Source: Chitinophaga pinensis
GTDB lineage: Bacteria > Bacteroidota > Bacteroidia > Chitinophagales > Chitinophagaceae
Length of the DNA stretch: 45,361 nt
Reading direction: 5' to 3'
Assembly: GCA_945877085.1 (NCBI GenBank)
Contig: CAMCQV010000004.1
Span: 1-45,361 of the forward strand
Every line of letters starts with the position of its first letter. Position 1 is the first letter of the stretch. Below the pieces are notes generated by a model. It had not been told where the DNA came from and did not search any database. It was given only the letters and a program-made list of their open reading frames with translations. Shown here piece after piece: positions 9,289-18,260 of the stretch. The position numbers and the translations under genes are program-made.

Positions 9289-9334
9289 GGGATAAAGTTA
9301 CAGATATCCCTTCAAAATACGATCTTTGCAAAAC

Positions 9335-10252
9335 ATGAATTCAAGTAAACTTAAGCCACTACTTTCTCTTGGAAATAAATTGATTGGGTTCATCTTATTT
9401 GTGATTTGTGCTATTGCGATCTACAATAAGGTACTGCAAAATGAAAATTTAAATCAATACGGAGCAGATTTAAAAGTACAATTGGCTAAAATCCATTGGT
9501 CGGCCTGGTTGCTGATGGCTTGTTTATTAATACTGAATTACACCATCGAAGCCATCAAATGGAAGTCTGTCATCGCATCTACAAATACTTTCAACATAGG
9601 ACAAGCACTGAAGGCCGTCTTAGTAGGACAGGCTTTTTCATTTTTTACACCTGCAAGATCAGGCGACTATGTAGGTAGAACTTTATTTTTAGCCCCAGGA
9701 ACTAAGTTGAAAGGTATTACCCAGATGGCTTGGGCTTCTTATGCGCAAATCATCATGACGATTTGTTTTGGATGCTTTGCCTTGTTTTTTAACCTTCCTT
9801 TTTTTCCTTGGTTAAAATGGGTTGCACCTTTTGGTGCAATCATTGCATTGTTTTTGTTTTTTTACAATCAACCTTTAAAGGGCTGGTTTTCCAAAATCAA
9901 CCTCTTGCAAATTGATCCAGCTTTAAAATGGAAATTACTTGGCCTTGCATTAGCGCGTTATAGCATCTACCTTTTGCAATATAATTGGGCAGCAGAAATG
10001 TTATCTATACCTGTTGGTTGGATGGATTTAAGTATTGGTATTATGGCTTTATTGTTTTTTTTAAGTATGATTCCTGCAATTAGTTTGACCGATTTAGTCA
10101 TACGGGGACAATTGTTTTTATTATTAATGGCGCCATTCTACCAGAACGATATCATGCTTATTGCCCTAACCACTTTAATTTGGATTGTTAATTTTTTAAT
10201 TCCTTCTATCATAGGCGCTGTTTTATTACTTGGTTTTAGATTAAAGCAATAA
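9335..10252 (+). CDS. Integral membrane protein, lysylphosphatidylglycerol synthase TM region / UPF0104-like
   Basis: Multi-TM ORF with the characteristic FTPARSGDYVGR block. ORF-track start at 9326 is TTG; the ATG is at 9335. Confidence 0.75.
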   Translation: MNSSKLKPLLSLGNKLIGFILFVICAIAIYNKVLQNENLNQYGADLKVQLAKIHWSAWLLMACLLILNYTIEAIKWKSVIASTNTFNIGQALKAVLVGQAFSFFTPARSGDYVGRTLFLAPGTKLKGITQMAWASYAQIIMTICFGCFALFFNLPFFPWLKWVAPFGAIIALFLFFYNQPLKGWFSKINLLQIDPALKWKLLGLALARYSIYLLQYNWAAEMLSIPVGWMDLSIGIMALLFFLSMIPAISLTDLVIRGQLFLLLMAPFYQNDIMLIALTTLIWIVNFLIPSIIGAVLLLGFRLKQ

Positions 10253-10275
10253 TTTTATAGTCAATATTCCCCGAC

Positions 10276-11073
10276 ATGTTCTTATACCTCTTTCAAATTT
10301 GGATGGCCACATTATTAACGCTGATGCCAAAACAGTCCAAAGAGATATGTAGTCAAACTAATACTGCATTTATTTCGGGTGAAAAAATTACCTATACTAT
10401 TTTTTACAATGTGATAGGATTGTATGTGCAAGCGGGTGACGCTCAATTTGCAGTATCGCCTTCTAAATGGGAAGGGGAGCCAGCGCTTGCATTGACTGCT
10501 ACTGGTAATTCCAATCGTCGGTATGATTGGATTTTTAAAGTACGTGATAAATATGAATCCATTGTGGACAGCAAAACTTTACTACCTTATTATTTTAGCA
10601 GAAGCATCAATGAAGGTTCTTTTCATCAAAATCAAAACCTTAGATTCAATCAAAAAACGAATAATGTAGTCACCCAAAAAGGGGAGTCCTATAAAACTGC
10701 AGATTGCACTTTTGATGTAATCAGCGCTGTTTATGCTGTAAGGAATTTAGATTTTCAACATCTTGAAGTCAATGAAAAAGTCTACTTAAATTTTTTCCTC
10801 GACAATGAATTGTTTCCTTCTTATTTCAAATATTTAGGCAAAGAAATTGTACGAACTAAATTTGGCAAGTTTAAAGCCATTAAAATAGCCCCATTGCTTG
10901 TGAAAGGGTCTATGTTTGAAGGCGGAGAGCGCATGACTATCTGGGTCACAGACGACGAGAACCATATTCCAATAAGAATTGAAACGCCTATTATTGTTGG
11001 ATCAATTAAAGTAGATATGAAAAGCTATGAAGGTTTAAGGTATCCATTAAGCTCCTTGATTGAAGTGGAGTAG
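10276..11073 (+). CDS. DUF3108-like domain protein
   Basis: FISGEKITYTIFYNVIGLYVQAGDAQFAV, TFDVISAVYAVRNLDF, and C-terminal PIRIETPIIVGSIKVDMKSYEGL. Confidence 0.75.
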   Translation: MFLYLFQIWMATLLTLMPKQSKEICSQTNTAFISGEKITYTIFYNVIGLYVQAGDAQFAVSPSKWEGEPALALTATGNSNRRYDWIFKVRDKYESIVDSKTLLPYYFSRSINEGSFHQNQNLRFNQKTNNVVTQKGESYKTADCTFDVISAVYAVRNLDFQHLEVNEKVYLNFFLDNELFPSYFKYLGKEIVRTKFGKFKAIKIAPLLVKGSMFEGGERMTIWVTDDENHIPIRIETPIIVGSIKVDMKSYEGLRYPLSSLIEVE

Positions 11074-11127
11074 TCCCTAAATAAATATTTTTTTACTTTC
11101 GGGCAATGTTTAGATACAAATGAGGCT

Positions 11128-11997
11128 TTAGTTTTTCAAGCTATCTAAATTAAAACAAGTTTTTGCTCTAATGCCTTTTTCTGTTACATGTAAATCACAA
11201 CATTCATTCACTGAATCATGTTCAAAAAATAAAGTATAGTTTTTGGTACAGGCTTCGTTTAAGAAGATTTCTTTTTCGTTGAGTGTAAAAAGTGGTTGCA
11301 TATCATAGCCCATTACAAAAGGGATCGGCAAATGTCCTACCGAAGGCAATAAGTCTGCCATATACACAATCTGATGATTGCCATATTGAATCTTTGGCAA
11401 GAGCATACCCTGGGTATGTCCATTCACAACAATGCAACTGATATTTTCTGCAAAATGGATTTCTTGTAAATTGATATCGCTTTTAAATAATGGAATCTCA
11501 ATTAATTTCAATTGACCACTCTCCATTAAGGGCATGATATTTTCTTTTAGGAAGCTTGCTTTTTCTCTTCTGTTTGGGTTTGTTGCTGTTTCCCAATGTG
11601 GGGCACTAACCCAATAAGTTGCATTGGGTAAAGCTAATTGAAGGGTGCCGTTATCGTCATTCACTGCACCACCAACATGGTCAAAGTGTAAATGCGTTAA
11701 TAGCACGTCAGTAATGTCTTCTGGTTTGAATCCATGCTGGGCCAATGCCTCAGCAATTGTTTTGGTTTCAGTGGGTTGATAATAGCTAAAGAATTTTGCA
11801 TCTTGTTTATTGCCCATGCCCGTATCAATTAATATTCTACGATCTCCAGATACAACTAGCATGCATCTAAGTGCCCAAGTACATAAATTATTTTCATCAG
11901 CGGGATTGGTTTTATTCCAAATGGATTTAGGCACCACACCAAACATGGCACCACCATCTAATTTAAAATTACCTGTATGAAGACTATAAATTTGCAT
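11128..11997 (-). CDS. MBL-fold metallo-hydrolase (lactonase-like)
   Basis: LTHLHFDHVGG metal-binding motif; RILIDTGMGNK; VNGHTQGMLLP. Confidence 0.88.
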   Translation of the reverse strand: MQIYSLHTGNFKLDGGAMFGVVPKSIWNKTNPADENNLCTWALRCMLVVSGDRRILIDTGMGNKQDAKFFSYYQPTETKTIAEALAQHGFKPEDITDVLLTHLHFDHVGGAVNDDNGTLQLALPNATYWVSAPHWETATNPNRREKASFLKENIMPLMESGQLKLIEIPLFKSDINLQEIHFAENISCIVVNGHTQGMLLPKIQYGNHQIVYMADLLPSVGHLPIPFVMGYDMQPLFTLNEKEIFLNEACTKNYTLFFEHDSVNECCDLHVTEKGIRAKTCFNLDSLKN

Positions 11998-13315
11998 GTT
12001 TGTTTTTTAGCGATGTTCTATATAACAAAATTAAGCCAATGATAAAAAATACACATAATCCAAGTACTGCATTTTTTTGCGAGCCTGTTAATTCAATGAT
12101 AAAACCAAAGCTAAACATACCAATGACAATAGCTACTTTTTCTGTGACATCAAAAAAGCTAAAGAAAGAGGTAGTGTCTTTTGTTTCTGGCATAAGTTTA
12201 GCATAAGTACTTCTGCTCACGGATTGTATTCCACCCATCACAAATCCAACCATGGTTGCTAAACAATAAAATTCTATGATGCCGTTTCTTGGCACAAAAT
12301 AACCAATGATACAAATGAGGATCCAAAATGAAACTGCAATCATCAAGGTATTAAAATTGCCCAATTTAACAGCCATTTTACTCATGAGCATAGCACCAGG
12401 AATGGCCACCAATTGAATGATTAAAATAGCAATGATTAAATTTGTTGTTGGAATATTCAATTCACTTTTTCCATATAAGGTGGCAGCTAGCATCACTGTT
12501 TGAACACCCATATTGTAAAAAAAGAATGCGCCTAAAAAACGGTCTAAAACGGGCATTTTTCTTAATTGCAACCAAACCTTATGCAGTTCTTTATAGCCGC
12601 CTACAAAAACATTATCTGATTGGTCTGTTTTTAAGTTTTTTTGGCTAGCAGGTAATCTATTAATGGCCCAATGTCCAAAACCAAACCACCATGCACCTGC
12701 TAATAAAAAAGATATTTGAGATGCTTTGCCCACTGTGATTCCAAACAAGTCTGGTTTTAATACAAAGACGAAACAAATTAATTGTAAAATAACAGCGCCA
12801 ATATATCCTAGCATAAATCCTTTTGCACTTACGCGGTCTTGGTCTTCTGGTGCAGCAATTTCGGGTAAATAGGAATTATAAAAAACCAGACTGCTCCAAA
12901 ATCCAATACAGGCAATGATCATGGAGATTAATCCTAATCCTACATGTGTAGCATCAAAAAAGTAGAGACTAGCACATGCCAAACTTCCTAATGTACAAAA
13001 AAACCGTAGAAACTGTTTTTTATTCCCTTTGAAATCTGCAATGGATGATAAAAGAGGAGACAATAGGGCAACAATTATAAATGCAAACGCCAATACATAA
13101 TTATACAATGCTGTATTGATGAATTCAAAAGATCCAATGCTCACTTTATCGACTAAGGTATCCTCATTGCCGTCTCCAGTAACAGCCTCATAAAATGCGG
13201 GAAATATGGTAGAAGAAATTACAAGACTATAAACACTGTTAGCCCAATCATACATGGCCCAACTATTTATGACTTTTTTAGATGCAGTTTGCATATTGCA
13301 ATGGTTTACACTCAA
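11984..13315 (-). CDS. MFS transporter, UMF1/Atg22-like
   Basis: WAMYDWANSVYSLVISSTIFPAFYEAV N-terminus; about 12 TM segments; GGIQSVSRSTYAKLMPE. Confidence 0.85.
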   Translation of the reverse strand: MSVNHCNMQTASKKVINSWAMYDWANSVYSLVISSTIFPAFYEAVTGDGNEDTLVDKVSIGSFEFINTALYNYVLAFAFIIVALLSPLLSSIADFKGNKKQFLRFFCTLGSLACASLYFFDATHVGLGLISMIIACIGFWSSLVFYNSYLPEIAAPEDQDRVSAKGFMLGYIGAVILQLICFVFVLKPDLFGITVGKASQISFLLAGAWWFGFGHWAINRLPASQKNLKTDQSDNVFVGGYKELHKVWLQLRKMPVLDRFLGAFFFYNMGVQTVMLAATLYGKSELNIPTTNLIIAILIIQLVAIPGAMLMSKMAVKLGNFNTLMIAVSFWILICIIGYFVPRNGIIEFYCLATMVGFVMGGIQSVSRSTYAKLMPETKDTTSFFSFFDVTEKVAIVIGMFSFGFIIELTGSQKNAVLGLCVFFIIGLILLYRTSLKNKHANL

Positions 13316-13349
13316 AATACGAATAAATGCGAATCTATCTTTAAATCCA

Positions 13350-14147
13350 TTAAGCTTTTTGAAGGTATAGCCAAGCTAGCATGGATAAGCCTAAAGCAAT
13401 TCGGTACCAGCCAAATAAGGAAAATCCTCTTTTTTGGACAAATTGAATGAAGAATTTAACACTAACCAATGCCACAAAAAATGCCACGATTCCTCCAATG
13501 CAAAGATTGATTAAGTTATCTGTCACAAATACTTCTGGGTGGTCTTGGTACACATCTAATGTACTTTTTGCAGATGCTGCAAGCATGGTTGGTACAGCTA
13601 AAAAAAATGAAAATTCTGCAGCAGCTTTCTTACTTAAATTTTGGCTTAATCCACCAATAATGGTGGCAGCACTTCGGCTTAATCCAGGAAATAGGATAGC
13701 CAATACCTGAAAACATCCAACCCAGAATGCTTGCTTAAATTGAATTGGTTGTTGAACTACAGACTCGACTTGCTTTTTAAAATATCGATCTATAAATATC
13801 AAAGCAATACCACCCATTACCATGACAGTTGCAATCACCCATAGGTTATCTAAAACAGCGTCAATGTATTTTTTAAGTAAGGCACCAAAAAGCAATGCAG
13901 GGATTACGGCTAAACCTAATTTTAAATAAAAACGATAGTCCTTGAAATTGAAGAATTCTTTACGATAAATCACCACCACCGAAAGGATTGCAGCAAATTG
14001 AATCACAATTTCATAAAGGTCCACAAATGGACTATCTGCAATCCCTAAAAAAGGATTGGCAAATTTCATATGCGCCGTACTAGATATTGGTAAAAACTCG
14101 GTGATACCTTCAATAATGGCAATTAAAATAGTTTGTAAAGTATTCAT
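13350..14147 (-). CDS. uppP: Undecaprenyl-diphosphate phosphatase
   Basis: IEGITEFLPISSTAHM and FPGLSRSAATIIGGL signature motifs. Start MNTLQT at 14147 chosen because the longer start at 14180 lies inside a terminator palindrome. Confidence 0.95.
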   Translation of the reverse strand: MNTLQTILIAIIEGITEFLPISSTAHMKFANPFLGIADSPFVDLYEIVIQFAAILSVVVIYRKEFFNFKDYRFYLKLGLAVIPALLFGALLKKYIDAVLDNLWVIATVMVMGGIALIFIDRYFKKQVESVVQQPIQFKQAFWVGCFQVLAILFPGLSRSAATIIGGLSQNLSKKAAAEFSFFLAVPTMLAASAKSTLDVYQDHPEVFVTDNLINLCIGGIVAFFVALVSVKFFIQFVQKRGFSLFGWYRIALGLSMLAWLYLQKA

Positions 14148-14155
14148 AGTATGTA

Positions 14156-14186
14156 TTAAAAAAAAGAGCGATGCATGCATCGCTCT
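14156..14186 (-). terminator. Intrinsic terminator of the ftsX-DUF3098 unit, or attenuator for uppP
   Basis: Perfect 22 bp palindrome agagcgatgcatgcatcgctct (14165-14186), followed on the minus strand by a run of Ts. Confidence 0.8.
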
Positions 14187-14203
14187 AATAGGTATAATGA
14201 AGT

Positions 14204-14443
14204 TTAAGCTTTTTTAAACAAAGCGTATATTTCTACAATAAATCCTGCTATGATACACAATGGTGCAAGTGTGATTCTTCTAAAGCTATACACTTCATTT
14301 TCATTGAATACATTTGGGTCTGCACTTTTGCCTCCAGCCATTAATAGCATACCTGCAATAATCAATACGGCGCCAATGATCATCCACGTATAATTGGATT
14401 TACCAAATAGGTCTAAAGAGCGTTTTGTACTTTTTTCTTTCAT
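14204..14443 (-). CDS. DUF3098 domain small membrane protein
   Basis: 79 aa with two TM segments; sits between ftsX and uppP, as is common in Bacteroidota. Confidence 0.8.
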   Translation of the reverse strand: MKEKSTKRSLDLFGKSNYTWMIIGAVLIIAGMLLMAGGKSADPNVFNENEVYSFRRITLAPLCIIAGFIVEIYALFKKA

Positions 14444-14453
14444 AAATAATATA

Positions 14454-15329
14454 TTAATAAAGTTCGTCTAATTTCATTTTTAAATATTTCACCACACTTC
14501 GGTAAGTGCTGAATACGGAGATGCCTACACCAATCACAATCAATCCTCCAAATAACAATAAGCTATTGCCAATACCTTGTAAGGTTTTAAGTTGTGGAAA
14601 TTGCGAAGTAGCCCACTGGATCAACCCAGATAACAAAAAGATAGCAATTAAAGCGCTGATTAAACCATTTATTAAGGCACGTATGACAAGTGGTTTTGAA
14701 ATAAAGTTTCTTGTGGCGCCCACCATTTGCATGGTCTTGATTAAAAAGCGGTTGCTAAACATCGCCAAACGAATGGTATTGTCTATACTAATAATCACGA
14801 TGGTACATAAAATGAGTGACATTACTAAAAAGATAAGACCAACTTTAGTGGCACGTTCGTTTAAATTGGTCACCAAACTTTTTGGATATTGGATATCTGC
14901 TATATCATTTTTAAAATTGCTAGCAATGCTTTCACTTATTTTAGATAAGCTATCTGGATTTACATAATCTGCTTTCGCAAAAAAATCAATGCTTTCAGGT
15001 AAAGGGTTGACGTCTAAAATTTTTGACCAATCCTCGTTGTTTTCCTTATTCCAAATCGCTTTTGCTTTTTCCTTGTCTACATATTCTACGTTTTTTGCGT
15101 AGGGTGCAGCGGCAATAAAAGCTTGAATTTTACCCACCGTATTTTTGTCAGCCGTCCTTAAGTAAACGCTAATTCTGATATCCTCTTTGAAATTGTCTCC
15201 AATTGCATGGAGGTTTAAGAAAAACCAACCCATAATCCCCATAATGAACAACACAATGGCTACCCCAACAATGCTGTAGATATAATTTGGTTTGCTTCTC
15301 TTTAAAGATCCATTTCCGGATACTGCCAT
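14454..15329 (-). CDS. ftsX: Cell division protein FtsX (permease)
   Basis: N-terminal TM, extracellular domain (FKEDIRISVYLRTADKNTVGKIQAFI), and three C-terminal TMs (FLIKTMQMVGATRNFISKPLVIRALINGLISALIA). Confidence 0.9.
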   Translation of the reverse strand: MAVSGNGSLKRSKPNYIYSIVGVAIVLFIMGIMGWFFLNLHAIGDNFKEDIRISVYLRTADKNTVGKIQAFIAAAPYAKNVEYVDKEKAKAIWNKENNEDWSKILDVNPLPESIDFFAKADYVNPDSLSKISESIASNFKNDIADIQYPKSLVTNLNERATKVGLIFLVMSLILCTIVIISIDNTIRLAMFSNRFLIKTMQMVGATRNFISKPLVIRALINGLISALIAIFLLSGLIQWATSQFPQLKTLQGIGNSLLLFGGLIVIGVGISVFSTYRSVVKYLKMKLDELY

Positions 15330-15386
15330 GGCATTAAAATTTTACTTGTTCGCAATGCAAATGTAGGGTTTTGAACGCTAAAGACT

Positions 15387-15394
15387 TACATTTG
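15387..15394 (+). promoter_or_regulatory. Putative -7 box (TAnnTTTG) for leuS
   Basis: TACATTTG; predicts a leuS leader of roughly 90 nt. Confidence 0.4.
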
Positions 15395-15493
15395 CAGAGC
15401 TCGAATTATACCCAATTTTGTTAAAAATAGGGGGTATGGTGGGCCGGCAGATTCAAAACCGAATAATTACAGATTTTTAAGAAAATTTAGCAG

Positions 15494-18244
15494 ATGGAGT
15501 ATCAGTTTAGGACGATCGAAAAAAAATGGCAAACAAGCTGGAAAAATCAAAAGGCCTACCAGGTTTCCAATCAAAGCAATAAGCCAAAATGTTATGTCTT
15601 AGATATGTTCCCTTATCCGAGTGGGGCAGGCTTGCATGTGGGCCATCCTTTAGGCTATATTGCTTCTGATATTTACAGCAGGTATAAAAGATTAAAGGGA
15701 TTCAATGTTTTACATCCTATGGGATATGATGCTTTTGGTTTACCTGCAGAACAATATGCCATTGAGCATGGGGTGCATCCTTCAAAAAGTACCCATAGCA
15801 ATATTGATAATTTTAGAAGTCAATTAGACAATATTGGATTTTGTTATGATTGGGACAGAGAAGTAAGAACTTGTGATGCCAATTATTATAAATGGACACA
15901 ATGGATTTTCTTACAATTGTTCAATAGCTATTTTGATCGTCATTTAAATAAGGCCAATCCAATCGATGCCTTGGTGAAAACATTTGAAGCTCAAGGTAAC
16001 TTGCAACATATCTGCCCTGCTGATCCTGATTTAAATTTTACAGCAGCGCATTGGAATAGTTGGGATGAGAAAGCTCAGCAAGATGTGTTGATGCAATATC
16101 GATTGGCGTTTTGTGGTTTTGGGGAAGTGAATTGGTGCGCTGCATTAGGTACTGTTTTAGCCAATGACGAAGTGATCAATGGATATAGTGAAAGAGGAGG
16201 CCATCCGGTAGAAAAAAAGAAATTACGTCAATGGTATTTACGCATCACTGAATATGCAGATCGTTTATTAACAGGATTAGATACTATCCAATTTAGTGAT
16301 GCAATGAAAGAAATGCAAGCGAATTGGATTGGTAAAAGTTATGGTGCAGAGATTGATTTTAAAGTGGCGAATCAAAGTGCAGTAATTACTGTGTATACCA
16401 CAAGACCTGATACCGTATTTGGAGTAGATTTTTTAGTCGTCGCGCCAGAACATGCATTATTACAAGAGATTGTACCTGCATCCAATCAGCAAGAAGTGAA
16501 TGACTATATCGCTTATGTGAAAAGTAGAAGCGAGCGTGAGCGTATTGCAGAGAAAAAAATTACAGGTTGTTTTACTGGCGCTTATGTGGTGAATCCATTT
16601 AATCAACAACGCATACCAATTTGGATTTCTGAATATGTTCTTGCAGGATATGGTACAGGTGCGATTATGGCGGTGCCTTGTGGGGATGATCGTGATTTTA
16701 AATTTGCCCAACATTTTAATATTCCTATTACCAATATTATTGGAGATGATTATGACGGCACTGCCGCGAATCCTACCAAGGAAGGTATTTTATCCAATAG
16801 TGATTTTTTAAATGGAATGATTCAAAAAGATGCTATTGCCATTGTGATTGAAAAATTAGTAGCAATGGGTATCGGAAAAAAGAAAGTCAATTTCCGTATG
16901 CGTGATGCTGCATTTAGCAGACAACGTTATTGGGGAGAACCTTTCCCAATTCAATGGAAAAATGGCATTGCATATCCTTTATCAGAAAGCGAGCTGCCTT
17001 TATTATTACCAACTGTCGAAAACTATGGACCAGGTCCAGACGGAGAAGGGCCTCTTGCAAATATCGAAGACTGGAAGGCCAATCATTTTGAAACCAATAC
17101 GATGCCGGGCTTTGCCGGTAGTAGTTGGTATTTTTTAAGGTATATGGATCCACATAATACCACTGAATTTTGTGATCGAAAAGTGAGTGATTATTGGGGT
17201 CAGGTAGACTTATATATTGGTGGAACCGAACACGCTGTTGGACATTTATTGTACAGCAGGATGTGGACCAAAGTATTGTATGATTTAGGACATATCGGTT
17301 TTGATGAACCTTTCAAGAAATTATTAAACCAGGGAATGATTCAAGGAAGTTCCCGTTTTGTATACCGTAAAAGAGGCACACCCGTTTTTGTTTCTGCTGG
17401 ATTGGCAAAGACCATGGAAGTAGACCAATTGCATGTGGATGTGAATATTGTGGATGGTCAAATATTGGATACAGAAGCGTTCAAAAAGTGGAAACCAGAT
17501 TATGCCAATGCGACATTTGAATTAGAAGATGGAAAATATATCTGTGGTGTGGAAATAGAAAAAATGTCTAAGTCTAAATTCAACACAGTGAACCCAGATG
17601 TGCTTGTTGAGAAATATGGCGCTGATACTTTTAGAATGTACGAAATGTTCTTGGGGCCAGTTGAACAAAGCAAGCCATGGGATACCAAAGGCATTGAAGG
17701 GGTGCACCGATTTTTGAAAAAATTATGGAGGTTGTTTTACGACGAAATGAAAGGACAGGTTTGGCTAGATGAAAAAGCAACCCCAGCAGAATTTAAAGTG
17801 CTGCATAAGACCATTAAAAAAATAGAGGAAGATACCGAGCGACATAGTTACAATACTGCGGTTAGTAGTTTTATGATTTGTGTGAACGAATTATTTGATT
17901 TGGGTTGTCATAAAAAAGAAGTCTTATCTCAGGTCCTTGTTTTATTGGCACCTTATGCGCCACATATCAGTGAAGAACTTTGGTCCTTAATTGGCAACCA
18001 AGGATTAGTGATTGATGCTGCATTCCCCATCTTTGATGCGCAGTATGTCACTGAGACTTCAAAGGAGTATCCTGTGAGTATCAATGGGAAAGTAAGAACC
18101 AATATCGCGATTGATTTAGATGCAACCGAAGCACAGGTCAATGAAATTGTACTAAATAATCCATTAATTCAAAAATGGATGGAAGGAAAACCAATAAAAA
18201 AACTCATATTCGTAAAAGGTAAAATGATCAATGTAGTGCTTTAG
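15494..18244 (+). CDS. leuS: Leucine--tRNA ligase
   Basis: FPYPSGAGLHVGHPLGY (HIGH-class), KMSKSKFNTVNPD (KMSKS), VYTTRPDTVFGVDFLVVAPEH editing domain. Confidence 0.98.
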   Translation: MEYQFRTIEKKWQTSWKNQKAYQVSNQSNKPKCYVLDMFPYPSGAGLHVGHPLGYIASDIYSRYKRLKGFNVLHPMGYDAFGLPAEQYAIEHGVHPSKSTHSNIDNFRSQLDNIGFCYDWDREVRTCDANYYKWTQWIFLQLFNSYFDRHLNKANPIDALVKTFEAQGNLQHICPADPDLNFTAAHWNSWDEKAQQDVLMQYRLAFCGFGEVNWCAALGTVLANDEVINGYSERGGHPVEKKKLRQWYLRITEYADRLLTGLDTIQFSDAMKEMQANWIGKSYGAEIDFKVANQSAVITVYTTRPDTVFGVDFLVVAPEHALLQEIVPASNQQEVNDYIAYVKSRSERERIAEKKITGCFTGAYVVNPFNQQRIPIWISEYVLAGYGTGAIMAVPCGDDRDFKFAQHFNIPITNIIGDDYDGTAANPTKEGILSNSDFLNGMIQKDAIAIVIEKLVAMGIGKKKVNFRMRDAAFSRQRYWGEPFPIQWKNGIAYPLSESELPLLLPTVENYGPGPDGEGPLANIEDWKANHFETNTMPGFAGSSWYFLRYMDPHNTTEFCDRKVSDYWGQVDLYIGGTEHAVGHLLYSRMWTKVLYDLGHIGFDEPFKKLLNQGMIQGSSRFVYRKRGTPVFVSAGLAKTMEVDQLHVDVNIVDGQILDTEAFKKWKPDYANATFELEDGKYICGVEIEKMSKSKFNTVNPDVLVEKYGADTFRMYEMFLGPVEQSKPWDTKGIEGVHRFLKKLWRLFYDEMKGQVWLDEKATPAEFKVLHKTIKKIEEDTERHSYNTAVSSFMICVNELFDLGCHKKEVLSQVLVLLAPYAPHISEELWSLIGNQGLVIDAAFPIFDAQYVTETSKEYPVSINGKVRTNIAIDLDATEAQVNEIVLNNPLIQKWMEGKPIKKLIFVKGKMINVVL

Positions 18245-18260
18245 AACAAAATTAAATACT

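Noticed and set aside
15436-15480. 14-codon ORF in the leuS leader as a leucine attenuator peptide
   Set aside because: Encodes MVGRQIQNRIITDF with no leucine codons, so it does not fit a classical leader-peptide attenuator; kept only as part of the leader-structure finding.
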